Notes: generated from the letters alone by a model not told the origin. Positions 1-10,226 are shown, counted from the stretch's first letter. The stretch: 26,728 nucleotides of DNA from Phytophthora quininea (GCA_011947345.1 JAAVTG010000188.1:1-26728), one strand, 5' to 3'. Numbers and translations: made by a program.

Positions 1-1338
1 AGCAGCGTTACAATCCCATCCAGATTTTCTCGCAACTCTGGCGACAATTCGGTTGCACGCTGCAGTGCCTTGAGATCCAGCAGCACTTTGGCCATCGGAG
101 AATCAAAGTCTAACGGCGCGCCGTCACCTCCGTGACAACCTACACGCTCCTCGAGCATTTTCTTCAAACTCTTGTTCTCGTTGAGAATGATTTCCTTTGT
201 AGGTGCGACGCACGAGCGCGTTCCTCGACAATCTTGGCATGTAGAAAGTTGAGTCGTAGGAAGCGGTCGGTTTGTCGAACTCGAACGATCATCACGGCGG
301 AAATGCAAACCAGCGTGAACACCAACAGGAACTTGTTGGTGATGAAGTTAGTCGAGCGTGAGGCTGGATATTGCACCGCGACGAGGATGCAGAACGCAAA
401 GTTGATCGAAAAGGAGACCAGGAGATAGTGAAATGCGTCCAGCTTGAAGAGGGGGTCACCAGCAGCAATAGCAGCGGGCGAAGCAAGCTCATGTTCAAGT
501 GTGCCATCGGGATTGCCACTGCACACCAGCAACAGAAACGTAAGTAGACGAGCAGCAATCTTTACTCATGCGAAGTAAACTCACCTCGTTCGATGTAGTC
601 GAGTACCAGCGTTCGTCCTGCAGCTTTGATGTCGTTGTAAATCCACCACTCGATCGATCCATCGAGCAGCACTGTCGTCGCATTACTGCCCGTGCTCGCA
701 TTTTCATTCGTATACGACGGCGAGTCCGTCTTCCCAGCCTCCGTCACTCAACGGTTCGTCGTGGAAGGCGAGCGTGAACAGCGAGTTGAGGTCCTTGATG
801 AAAGACCTCGTGAAGTCGTCGTTCTTCAGCATCCCGATGCCCAAAATGCCCGCCGCAAAGCAATGAGCGATGACACACAGCATCTTCTGCTCGTGTCCTC
901 GGAAAACTCGGACCGACAGCAGAGCACGAGGATTGGGACTGGGATGTAGATGAAGGCCGCGACCCACAGGCGCTGGCTGGACACCGCTCGAACGTCGGGT
1001 GAATTGTCGTAGAACCCGACCCAGTCGGGTGTACTCAGCACCATCCAAATGAACCAGCAGACCAGACTCGCGTAGCACGCCGGCGCCAAGTTGGTTTCGG
1101 TGTAGAAGGCCTGGAAGTCGAGCTCCACGAGCGGATCCGACGTGAACGTGTTGGTGACGTAGTGGAAGCCGTACTTGTCCTCCAAGGCCTTGGTGAGTTT
1201 GTTGGCCTCGCTGCGGTCGGCTGCCGAGCGAGGGAAGATCAGTGTCGAGGCCGGAACCCCCAGGGAGCTGCGTCTGGCGATGGACGTGCGCAGCGTCAGC
1301 GTCTCCGACGAGTACCCCATGGGCGTCGCTCCGATCAT
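1..1338 (-). CDS. Multi-pass membrane protein, possible cyclic-nucleotide phosphodiesterase N-terminal part (partial, frame-disrupted)
   Basis: The start is taken at the ATG at 1338 and the gene runs off the left edge. The readable pieces encode a soluble N-terminus of about 75 residues, then hydrophobic segments around 1090-1020, 975-920, 885-830, 455-390 and 350-290. A charged coiled stretch follows (KIVEERARASHLQRK, then ILNENKSLKKMLEER), and then LDFDSPMAKVLLDLKALQ at the left edge. A membrane bundle, coiled coil and SPMxKVL linker recall membrane-anchored cyclic-nucleotide phosphodiesterases, but the catalytic domain lies outside the window, so this is a guess. One GT-AG intron is visible near 585-520. 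The frame changes near 903-906 (TTTT on the coding strand), in 720-760, across the intron, and near 191-193 (AAA on the coding strand). The gene is therefore either decayed or affected by sequence errors. It is divergent from the RNA-binding gene. Confidence 0.5.
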
Positions 1339-1711
1339 GGTTGAAACGTAGATGTGATGTGGTTAATATGGATGAAGAGCAGGAAACGGTGTTGGATGGG
1401 AGGCAAATGAACTGGCCGACGGCTTGCTTGCTTTAGTTGCAGTCGCGTTCGCGTCGTTTCGCGTCTTGTCTGAAATGGCTACTTTTAGTGGAAACCCTAC
1501 CCTAATCGAATATTTGCACTTCTGGACGAATCGCATGCCGCGGATGTGCGGGAAGAGAAACGCAACATTTTGCTTAGTAGGGTGAGAAAGGCTCACTTGC
1601 TGTTTGTATAGTTGCCGTGTCGTGCATTCGGAAGGGAACAGTGAGCCCCACAACTCTAACCGTCTCTGCCTGCAGGAAGCCCTCGCTTCCGCCCCGTTCT
1701 TCCGTGCCGCC
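1339..1711. other. Divergent intergenic region
   Basis: This 373-bp stretch separates the divergent membrane-protein and RNA-binding genes and should hold both promoters. One Inr-like element is visible at 1591-1606. Short ORFs here show no recognisable product. Confidence 0.5.
1591..1606 (+). promoter_or_regulatory. Oomycete Inr-like element
   Basis: GCTCACTTGCTGTTTG resembles the oomycete initiator consensus (GCTCATTYBNCAWTTT), with mismatches in the CA core. It lies about 105 bp upstream of the ATG of the RNA-binding gene. The assignment rests on sequence similarity only. Confidence 0.35.
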
Positions 1712-3233
1712 ATGGAGTCCGAGTGCAAGACGCTGTGGATGGGCGACATCCAGATGCACTGGGACGAAGCCTTCATCTCCTCGCTCTTCGCCACGGCTGG
1801 TCAGACTCCGTAAACCCTTTTGGTCCAACTCAACTGCCCACCGAACTAAGCAAACGTCATGTGATGAAAACACTGCAGTGGAGCAGCCCGTGGTCAAGTT
1901 GATCCGCGACAAGGTGACGGGCTACCCTGCCGGCTACGGCTTCCTCGAGTTCCCGACGCAACAGGGCGCGCAGCAAGTGCTGGACGCCTACAACGGCCAA
2001 GTCATCCGTAGGATTATTTTTTATCAGATAGTGGTCGCCATGCTCTAACTTTTGACATTTTCTTAGCCAATACGATGCACCGCTTCCGCATGAACTGGGG
2101 CGCCGGCGGTCGCCGAATCGAGACGTCGGACGATCACTCGATCTTCGTGGGCGACCTGGACGTGACGGACGAGCTGCTACACAGCACGTTCAGCGCGCGG
2201 TTCCCCAGCGTGCGAGGCGCCAAGGTAGTGATGGACCCGGTCTCGCGGATGTCGAAAGGCTTTGGGTTCGTTCGCTTCGGCAGCAAAGAAGAAGCCGACC
2301 AGGCTCTGCAGACGATGAACGGCGTATATTGCTCTTCACGCCCGATGCGCGTTAGTGTGGCCACCGAGCGTAACAAAGCTCGCCAGCCGATTGCGTTCGC
2401 TGGAGAGGACGAAGGCACCAACACGACGGTGTTTGTGGGCGGGCTGGACCCTTCCACGACAGAAGAGGAGCTTCGCGCCAGATTCGGCGGCTTGGGTGAG
2501 ATTGTGTCGGTCAAAGTGCCGCCTGGACGAGGCTGCGGCTTTGTGCAGTACACGTCCAAGGACGCGGCCGAGGTGGCCATTACGCAGATGAATGGCACGG
2601 TCATTAGCGGCGTCAAAGTTCGGTGTGCATGGGGTCGGTCCGCTGCAGTGCGGGCTGCCAACCACAGTACCTACTACAACCAGCAGTATGGCTACCAGGC
2701 AGGCTATCAGGTACGACTCGTCTAGGCTTGAGACGAGAGTGTTAAAGGTCGCTAATGGGTGGGGCTTGTAGCAAAACTACTACGGATATGGAGCAGGATA
2801 CGGCTACCCGCAGTACCAACAAGGAGGAGCTGCTTATGGCTATGCTGGCTATGGTCAGTACCCGCAGCAAGGTGCTCAGACGCAAGGTGGATACCAACAA
2901 CAAGCACAGCCGTCAATCGGAGGGCAGCAGCAACCCCACGGCAACTACGGCGGCCACCAGCAGCGTCAGCAACAGGATCAGCAGCATGACTTTACCCGGC
3001 CGGACGACATTGAAGCTATGAACCGCCGCTACGCCTCCCAACGTGCGTACCAGGTACAGACATTGTTGCTGCTTTTGGCCGTCGCATTGTCTCGTTCGCG
3101 CAGTGCTCTGGGTCGGATGTTGTTCTAACTGCTTTGTGGCCTTGTGTAGAATATGCCTCCGGCTTCTAATGCGTCGTATGCTCCGATGGCGTCGGATGTC
3201 ACGACCGGAACTGCAATGGCTGGCTCGATGTAA
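1712..3233 (+). CDS. Three-RRM RNA-binding protein (Nam8 / RBP45-47 / TIA-1-like)
   Basis: Five exons join in frame: 1712-1799, 1879-2007, 2067-2710, 2772-3053 and 3150-3233, giving 408 residues; all introns are GT-AG. The start sits in a good context (GCCGCCATGG). RRM1 has RNP2 LWMGDI (8-13) and RNP1 AGYGFLEF (47-54). RRM2 has IFVGDL (98-103) and KGFGFVRF (136-143). RRM3 has VFVGGL (194-199) and RGCGFVQY (227-234). The tail from about residue 275 is rich in Q, G and Y and looks disordered. Three RRMs with a Q-rich tail is the layout of yeast Nam8, plant RBP45/47/UBP1 and animal TIA-1, which bind U-rich RNA in splicing or mRNA control. The exact orthologue is not resolved. The reading frame is clean, unlike several neighbours. 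Confidence 0.92.
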
Positions 3234-3403
3234 GTAGAAGGTGTCGGAAGCTGAGTGGAGATTGAAATTTGTGAGACGGGAGGAAGAAGAGAGGCAGCTT
3301 CAGAGGAATGGCAAGGTGTGAGGACGATGGCAAGTGGCGACATGGTCGGAGTGTGGAGCCAAGTAAGGAGCGAGAGCAAACGACGTTGATTGGCACGGTG
3401 GAG

Positions 3404-3685
3404 TCACGCGTGAGAATGCTGATGAAGAGTTTGCGTTTTGTTTTTCTCGCTTTGCTTTGTAAAATTGGACGTCGTTATGTGAGACCTTCTTGGCCTTTGT
3501 GCCTCATCCGTTGCCTTTGGGGTCTCCGCTCGTTTCAGTGCCGCCTTGCACTCGACCAACGCGGCTTGGTATTTCTTCAGCTCGTCGTGCTTGAAGGCCA
3601 GTTGCTGCTGGAGTGTCTGCTGGTGCAGAAGCAGCTCCGAATGGTTCGACTCGAGGCGCTGCAGCTCGCCCACTTGGTCCTCCAT
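3404..3685 (-). CDS. Small coiled-coil protein
   Basis: This 93-residue frame converges on the RNA-binding gene and is divergent from the first M96-like gene. Residues 1-55 show a regular heptad pattern of L, V and A with charged and Gln residues between (for example LQRLESNHSELLLHQQTLQQ), as expected for a parallel coiled coil. The C-terminal 35 residues are polar and basic. No family is recognised. The strand was chosen because this frame has coherent heptads, while the overlapping plus-strand frames do not resemble protein. It could be the last exon of a longer gene, but no acceptor site precedes the ATG. Confidence 0.55.
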   Translation of the reverse strand: MEDQVGELQRLESNHSELLLHQQTLQQQLAFKHDELKKYQAALVECKAALKRAETPKATDEAQRPRRSHITTSNFTKQSEKNKTQTLHQHSHA

Positions 3686-3819
3686 CGCAGAAAGGAATCA
3701 ATCTACGAGTTGTACCGGAAAAGCGGGACAAGAATTGCGTGATGACTATGCGGAAGGTAAGCTTTCTGTCCCTTTACCTCTGCGATGCCATTCATCTTTC
3801 TACCTGGCAATCGACAAGC

Positions 3820-5061
3820 ATGAACTTGCTGGACGAATTGGAATTTCTCTTCGACTCGGATGGCGAAGAAGTGCAGCCCGGAAATGTAAAGTCCAAGAAA
3901 CAAGAACGTCGTCGTCATGGCTCCGGGTCCAATTCCGCTCGACCTACATCCAGCGCTGCAAGCGACTTGAATTGCTGTCGCTGCGACAGGAAGAGAAGAA
4001 ACTCAGCTCCCACCTCGAGATGCTGCAGCGACTTCGGCAAAACCGGTCGGCACAACTTCGATCGACGCTGTCGAGGGATCAACACACGTGGCAAGACAAG
4101 GCCTTCTTCGAGTGCGGACTCCGACGACAAGCAGAGAACAGCAACCGGAAGCTCCGGGCCATTTTAGCGGAACAGCGCGAAGTTCGAAACTCTCTCCAGA
4201 GACTAATCGCTAGGGGCGACATCGACAGCGTAAGCTCAATCGTCATTTGGGGGTGAAAATGAGCTTCTAACGGGTTGCTATCTGCAGGAAATGAAGTTTG
4301 TCTTTACTCGACTTCCGCCGTCAGTTATTGGGGTCGACTGCAGCGGCCCCATACTGGAAGAGCTGGCAAATAGCCTCGAAGTACTGCTGATGGAAGCAGA
4401 CTCGGTATTCCCAACGCTTCAAGACAACCCTGGTATCGCTTTTCGGAGCGGAAACAAACAGGGTGTTCTCCAAGGCCAACGCGTCATCGAGACAAACGGA
4501 GTCACGCCCATGGCTTGCTCAGTTAAGGAGGCCGCAAAAACCAGTGGGCGTTCATCACGCAAGACCTGGAGGACGGCAACAGCGCCTTCCGACAAGTAAG
4601 TAGTTTCGTACTGCTCCTCTTTCTAGCTATTTGTTGTACTAAAACGTCAAATTCAGGTGCACTTGGAGCTCCCCAATCCGCACGAGTTGAATTGCAGAGC
4701 TTTGATACGCGAAGGTCTCAAGCACGTCGATGTCGTGAATATTTTCCGCAAGTATGAAAGTGCCGAGCGAGTTGTTTTGGTCGGGGCGTCAGTGTGGTGC
4801 TCGACCAACGGAGCGATCCAGTTTGAGGACCGCGACTGGACAATCATCTCACCGTCCAAGGCAGATCCCGTTGGTGCGTGTGTCGTTCAATCCTGTTCTC
4901 GGTTGCAGATGAAAATGCTGGACACGTCCGTTGCCGTGGTGGAAGCTATTCATGCCCAAGATGAATTAATGGCGTCGATCGGCGACGAGTTGCGGCAAAT
5001 AGTACAGGAACAACAAAATTCCCTGCTCGACAGCCTAGAACTAGGCCCCTATCAATTGTAG
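3820..5061 (+). CDS. M96 mating-specific-like family protein, copy 1
   Basis: Three exons are visible: 3820-4229, 4288-4595 and 4657-5061, about 374 residues once two missing bases are allowed for. Residues 45-130 form a basic leucine-zipper-like segment (QRCKRLELLSLRQEEKKL) and a second helix with FFECGLRRQAENSNRKL. The rest is an alpha/beta region containing TPMACS and ending ELRQIVQEQQNSLLDSLEL. This layout matches the uncharacterised family annotated as M96 mating-specific in Phytophthora; no biochemical role is established. The frame slips at 4536-4540 (A5; one more A gives KNQWAFI and makes exon 2 divisible by three) and near 3930-3940. The second slip could instead be a 68-bp GT-AG intron at 3886-3953, but the neighbouring paralogue is coding there. 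The tandem paralogue lies 135 bp downstream. Confidence 0.72.
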
Positions 5062-5164
5062 GCGTGTGATGTGGGATTACAGCCAGCATCGAAGTTGATG
5101 TCTTCTTGTTGATTACGCGATAGGGAAAACGCATGTTGTTGCTTTTGTCACGGTGAATTGCCCA

Positions 5165-5180
5165 ACTCATTTATCATTAA
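5165..5180 (+). promoter_or_regulatory. Oomycete Inr-like element
   Basis: ACTCATTTATCATTAA is a close match to the oomycete initiator consensus GCTCATTYBNCAWTTT. It lies 15 bp upstream of the ATG at 5196, the short leader distance usual in these organisms. Confidence 0.5.
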
Positions 5181-6215
5181 GGTTAGACCCAGCCAATGGA
5201 CCTTACTCAGTCTCCCTCGCGTGTGAGCATGCTGGACGTAGCACAATTCCTCGATTCATGCCTCGAAGAAGTACCAGCCGATACGAAGACTCGTCAAGCG
5301 AAGAAAACCAAGCCAGCAAGACGTTGCATCGGCACGGGAGCGAATGCGGTGCCGTACTCAACGCACCTCCAGCGTTGCAAACGAACGGAATTGGTGTCCC
5401 TACGGCAGGAAGAAAAGCGACTGGCCTCCTATTTGGAATTGCTGCAGCGGTTGTGTCAAAACCGATCGACACAAGTTCGATCGATGCAGTTGCAAGGCCA
5501 AAGTGGCTGGCAACGTAAAGCGTTTGTCGAGTGCGGACTGCGACGACAAGCTGAAAACACCAACCGAAAGCTCAAGATCATCCTGGAGGAGCAGTCGAAA
5601 GTCCGCGAAGCTCTCCGGAAACTGATCGACAAGCGAGACAACCTCGAGGTGAGTCTCAGTCATCTGAATCTCGTGCGTTGATCGACCTAACATTTCTCGT
5701 AGGGAATGAACTTTGTCGTCTCTGTTCAACTGCGAACAACAGCCCACTACCCTATCGATTGCAGTGGCCCCGTACTGGAAGCACTATCCTCCAGCCTGGA
5801 GTCATTGTTTCTTGAAACTGGCACGAGGTTTCCGGCTACTGAAGACAAGCACGCCGTTAGTTTCCGTAGCGAAAACAAACGGCACGGTACCGAAGGACTC
5901 GCCATGATCGAGTCGAATGCAGTCACCCCCATGGCGTGCTCCATGAAGGACGCCGCGACGATGCAATGGGGATTCATCACAAAGGCCCAAAGGACGTCAA
6001 CGACGCCTTCCACTACGTAAGTGTCGAGTCTGGTAGGTTCCTATCAGCTTTGGTTTCGGTAGCTCTCACTGTGTACTGTTTTCTTTCGTTCAGGTGCGCA
6101 TGGATCACCCCAATCCTTACGAAATCAACTGCAGAGCTTCAATGCGGGAGGGTCTGATGCGTGTCGACGCTGTCAACATTTTCCGCAAGTATGAAAGTGC
6201 CGATCGAGTTGTCTT

Positions 6216-6223
6216 GGTAGGAA
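6216..6223. repeat. Left target-site duplication of hAT element
   Basis: GGTAGGAA directly precedes the left terminal inverted repeat and is repeated exactly at 9791-9798. An 8-bp duplication is the hAT hallmark. Confidence 0.93.
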
Positions 6224-6237
6224 TAGGGATGGTTTTG
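6224..6237 (+). repeat. Left terminal inverted repeat (hAT)
   Basis: TAGGGATGGTTTTG, identical to the reverse complement of 9777-9790. Confidence 0.92.
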
Positions 6238-6274
6238 AACTACTTTAGAACGATTCTAAACTCTTTTGCAAAAC

Positions 6275-6300
6275 GTCCAAAATCCCGTCCAAAGTCCAAA
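6275..6300 (+). repeat. Left subterminal GTCCAAA repeats
   Basis: Three GTCCAAA copies lie at 6275-6281, 6287-6293 and 6294-6300. Inverted copies (TTTGGAC) lie near the right end at 9703-9709 and 9712-9718. hAT transposases commonly bind such subterminal repeats; the binding role here is inferred. Confidence 0.6.
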
Positions 6301-6394
6301 AGTGTCTAAAACTGTGGGAGGGAATGCATTTTGCAGGCTATAACGCAGTTTATAATTGATCCTGCGCTGCCGCGCCGCGCCACTCGAGCCTCAC

Positions 6395-7260
6395 GAGCAC
6401 GTTCATCCCCAAGCTCGAGCTGGCGCTGTTCCAGGGGCTATGGGCGACGAAAAGCAGACAAACATCGTCACGGCCACAGTCATCGAGGCCACCAAGAAGC
6501 AGGCCCAGGGTACCTCGACTTTGAGTACGCCGAGGAGAACTCGGATAAGAAGGAACAGCTGATCAAAATTGACCAACCGCCCACCGTCATGTTGTCCAAG
6601 TTGGCGGCCGAGCGCAAGAACTTCCTCGTGGGCGGCTCCATCCCGGAGAAGAACGCGGCTGGCAATATTTTCAGCACTAACTTCATACACCCGTTTGAAG
6701 GCGAGATCCTGGACACGTTCAAGGAGTCAGACACGCTGTCCGCCAGCAACAGCATGACGCCCGTCGACACCCCCAACGGCAATATTGGCGTCGGCATCCG
6801 GAGCTGTCCAGTCTCATGAAGCAAGGTGCCAAGGCACACTGGGGACACCTGCTTTGCGCTCACTTGTGAACAACCAGCTATACGTGGCGACCGTCTTGCC
6901 TGCGTACGGACCTGAAGACAGCTACTAGGCTTGGGACCACTTGACCGTCATCTCCAAGGCGCGAGGCTGTGTTCAGGTGCGAAACCATTGTGTACGCTGA
7001 TAGAGAACGTCGAGTACTGACCCACACGGCCATATAGGGCGAATCCGAGGAGAAGCAACCGAGCACACCGGTCTTGCTCCAATCCAGGAAGGCGAGGTGC
7101 GTTGGTTGTAAAACTATTGTCCTGTTTGAAACTCACGATACTGTGCTTTGTGTCAACAGCCTGAAGCCGAGAGACCAGCATCAGGTGTCCTGGGTGAGGA
7201 TACAATCTCATCCTGGAATGGTTGACCGAGCACGACCTGGAGGTGCTGCGTGAGAGAAGG
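6395..7260 (+). pseudogene. Host gene fragment carried inside the hAT element
   Basis: This plus-strand stretch reads as normal protein after small frame corrections: STFIPKLELALFQG, MGDEKQTNIVTATVIEATKK, then YLDFEYAEENSDKKEQLIKI, VMLSKLAAERKNFLVGGSIP, LMKQGAK and SLVNNQLYVATVLPAYGPED. Two GT-AG intron-like segments interrupt it at 6977-7037 (61 bp) and 7097-7159 (63 bp), and coding resumes after each. There is no convincing start or end and there are stops (for example TAG near 6928), so it is a decayed fragment. Retained introns imply capture as genomic DNA. I do not recognise the parent gene. It could alternatively be a second gene native to the element, but hAT elements normally encode only the transposase. 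Confidence 0.6.
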
Positions 7261-7306
7261 TAAATAAAGACGTCACAAATATCATTGTGTTATTGAAGAC
7301 TAACAC

Positions 7307-9630
7307 TTAGTCATCGACATCCGTACAGTCTGGACACGACTGGTGTCGTGCTAGATCAACCTCCCCACTCTTGATCGTGCCGTAGTTAATGTAGATATAT
7401 GCAAGCATTTCGACCTTTTCAACGGAAAGTCGGTTCCTCCTCTTCGAGTGGATGTGATCCAATATGCTCCACGCTCTCTCGCTCGCTGCTGATGACGTGG
7501 GAATGGCAAATACAATGTCAGCAATTTTATGGAGAAGAGGATACTCCTTGCTACTCATTGCATTCCAGTAATCGCGCGGATTCGACTTTGCATACATGTT
7601 CCGGAGGTTTTCTCCACCGCCTCGCTTCATGCTTTTGAACTTCAAAATTTCTGCTGTCAGCTCAGGATCAGTACTAGTTGTTGTTATTCTGCATCGCGTT
7701 GCCATTTCACGTATTTGTTTGTCGACATTGCTGTTGTCGGAACCGACAAAGTCGTCAAGGTCAGTTGTTGGGTCAAGCATGAACGCAATCGCCATCGCGT
7801 TCGTGTGCACATACTGCCATCGTTTCTTAATCCTTTCGCGAATGAACTTTTGGAGATCGGCAACAGGAAGTTCAGCAACATTCTCGTATCTACCTCCCTC
7901 AACCAACCTCTCATCGTCTGGCGATGTATGCTGGAGCTCATCTTCGTCAGGCCCAGTAACATTTCCAGCTACTACTACTGTGATTCGACTCGCTGTGCTA
8001 CTGAGTAGCTCGATCCCGAGCGCTCGATTGGCGTGAGCGTTTTCAAGCTCCACTTCTTGTTCAGGTGACGTGCGCCATACATCGCGTGGTAGCGCAGCCA
8101 TCTAAACCACTTATAAACTCCCGAAACATACATGTTATCGGCTTCCAGGTTTCGCAATGCTTCGATCATAGGATTTAGCATACGAACTACCGTGCGCAAG
8201 TTATTCCAAAACCGATCATCTCGAACCAGCGCCATAATATAGTGAAGTTTCTGACGGCGCGCTGGAGTGCCACGGTATCGGTCACGAAATTGTTCGTATT
8301 CAGGGCTCAAAAATAATTTCTCCAGAAGCTGTGAATTTTCCAGCACGCACCGCATGCAATTATGCACAGAGTACCAGCGTGTTGGCACCGGAAGAGATAG
8401 AATTCTGGCCCTCACACCTTCTCCGCGCACTCCTTTCTGTAGCACCTTAAATTCATCAAGCAAGGCCAGATGATCTCGAACAAAACGAGTGACTGCAACC
8501 GCTCTCAAATGGATGGCTTTAACGGCCGGAAACTGGCACACTCCTTGCATGAGCAAGTTTAGTACATGAGCTGAGCACCCACCGCTGACAACATGATGGC
8601 CGCTGTGTATACTTCCTGTCGCACTCCGCATATTGTTGGCGTTGTCAGTGACAACAGCAATGACTTTAGCCGTCGTATCCCTCTCGATTTCCGCGATAAC
8701 TTTGTCAATTTCGCCGGCAATGTATTCTGCTGTGTGTTGTTTCGACCTCGTTGACCACGAGGACCAAAACACGGAAGACATTCCTGGCGCGACGACCATA
8801 AAATTCATAATACTCGAGCTGTTTGTGTCCGTCCACCCGTCCGTGACGAGTGATACATATTTGTGCTGATTAATCAGCTTGATCACGTGACTGTGATGTA
8901 GCTCGTCTCGCACACGTTTCAGTAGCACACCACTCAGTTTATGACGCGACGGGAGCTTCATGGTTGGCGCGACCATGGCGAAGAACTCCCGAAAAATAGT
9001 CGCTTCGATCAAAATAAATGGTAACGCGCACACAAAGAATATCCGAGCTAGAGCCATCTCGAAGGTCTCTTGGTTTAGCTCTGTAGGCGGAGGTTGCGTG
9101 GCCCGCTTGTCGTTTGCAACGAGTCGGGGTGGTTGCGGTGGCAACAAAGATGCTTGGACGTCTCGGGGAACGTTTGGACATTGTCCTGCCTTTGTAAGAT
9201 GTTTGAGAAGGTTACCGCTTGGCTTGCCGTTTTTCTTGAGAGAGCCACAGTACTTGCAGCGCCCATGCTTCTTCCCACCTTCTCTTTCGATGCCATAGTG
9301 CTGCCAAATATCGTCAATGGGACGTCCGAGTTTTGCCGGTGATGTCCAGGGCTGCTGACGAGGTGATGGTGAGCGTGGCGGCCTCGAAGATGATGCTGAT
9401 GTCAGTTGAGGCCGTGAAGGCGTAGAAGATACCAGTTGCGGCGAGAAAGCAACCTGCCTGGTTGCTGTTGAAGGCCTTGAGGGCTGCTCTGGTGTGCTGG
9501 CGTATGAGGCACCAGCCCGATAGGGGCTGTAGCGTGGAGATCGACGCAAAGCTGGCCCAACCGGCGATCTGAACACTGCTGACCTTCTGTGCGAAGCGTC
9601 TGGGGCTGCGGGTGGTGCTGGTGATGGCAT
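7307..9630 (-). CDS. hAT family transposase with BED zinc finger (one frameshift)
   Basis: This is the cut-and-paste transposase of the surrounding element, about 774 residues if one missing base is restored. After a Pro/Ser-rich N-terminus comes a BED finger with C125, C128, H144 and C151. The RNase H-like core shows VTDGWTD (D264) and VVTDNANNM (D329), then GCSAHVLNLL. The C-terminal dimerisation part has SSAASERAWSILDHIHSKRR, which contains the catalytic Glu of the family. The frame changes between 8101 and 7975. One more A in the coding-strand run at 8040-8043 would join the halves (WSLKNAHANRALG), and the total then divides by three. If the base is really absent, the enzyme lacks its catalytic Glu and dimerisation domain and the element depends on another copy. 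Confidence 0.9.
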
Positions 9631-9776
9631 GGGGGCGGAGTAACTGGTTCCATGGCGATCTTCTTCAACACTACGTGTGTATACTCAACACAAGTTCGGA
9701 CTTTTGGACATTTTGGACACTTCTAAACTGTTCAAAATAGTATAGAATATTTTAGACATTCTTTACTCGTCCAATA

Positions 9777-9790
9777 CAAAACCATCCCTA
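9777..9790 (-). repeat. Right terminal inverted repeat (hAT)
   Basis: CAAAACCATCCCTA, the exact reverse complement of the left end at 6224-6237. Confidence 0.92.
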
Positions 9791-9798
9791 GGTAGGAA
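9791..9798. repeat. Right target-site duplication of hAT element
   Basis: GGTAGGAA, an exact copy of 6216-6223. The M96-like coding frame resumes directly after it. Confidence 0.93.
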
Positions 9799-10226
9799 CA
9801 ACAATGTGGAGCGTGCCCAACGGAGCGCTGCAGTTTGAAGACCGCAACTGGACAGTCATTTCACCGTCCCAGACAGATCCCAGTGCTTGCGTCGTTCAAA
9901 GTCGTTCTCAGTTGCGAATGAACGTACTGGATACGTCGGTAGCGAGGACCGATCTATTGAGTGCCCAGGACGTCTTGATGGCGTCGATCGGGGAGAAGTT
10001 GAGGCAAATAATGCAGGAACAGCAAAACTCCCTGCTCGACAGCCTCGAACTAGGACCGTACCAGTTGTAAACCTCGCAACTTGTTGATTGAATTTTCATT
10101 TACTGTGGTTTTCATAGCTTTCACTCTACGGTCTCAGTGTTTTGGGGTCCGTCGGTCCTTCGATGATATACATCTCGTCACTGCTAGCTTGTCACTCTTG
10201 TTTATGCCGTTTGGCTCCTGCGTTTG

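Larger units (their letters stand above)
6224..9790 (-). mobile_element. hAT DNA transposon, complete, 3567 bp
   Basis: The element is bounded by 14-bp perfect terminal inverted repeats (TAGGGATGGTTTTG) and flanked by 8-bp direct repeats GGTAGGAA. It carries one BED/hAT transposase on the minus strand (9630-7307) and, between the left end and the transposase 3' end, about 0.9 kb of plus-strand sequence with the look of an unrelated host gene. Both ends are AT-rich and hold short GTCCAAA motifs inside the inverted repeats, likely transposase binding sites. It sits in the last exon of an M96-like gene. Perfect ends and duplication show it inserted recently and may have all cis parts for movement. 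Confidence 0.93.
5196..10070 (+). pseudogene. M96 mating-specific-like family protein, copy 2, interrupted by a hAT transposon
   Basis: Exons are 5196-5648, 5703-6016 and 6094-6223 continuing at 9799-10070; introns are GT-AG at the same places as in copy 1. Without the insertion, one copy of the 8-bp duplication and one missing base near 5984-5988 (AAGGCCC), the exons total 1170 nt, 389 residues. Shared features with copy 1 include LQRCKRTELVSLRQEEKRL, FVECGLRRQAENTNRKL, TPMACSMKDAA, NIFRKYESADRVVLVG and the end EKLRQIMQEQQNSLLDSLEL. The transposon splits the codons right after VVLVG; reading on into it meets a stop, so the last 90 or so residues are lost. Everything beyond the insertion is still coding-quality, so the insertion is recent. 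Function of the family is unknown. Confidence 0.85.

Noticed and set aside
3308..3742. Plus-strand ORF downstream of the RNA-binding gene
   Set aside because: It overlaps the minus-strand coiled-coil frame and shows no protein-like pattern; the heptads are on the other strand.
7399..8036. Plus-strand ORFs within the transposon
   Set aside because: They are antisense to the hAT C-terminal and dimerisation region and have no domain of their own.
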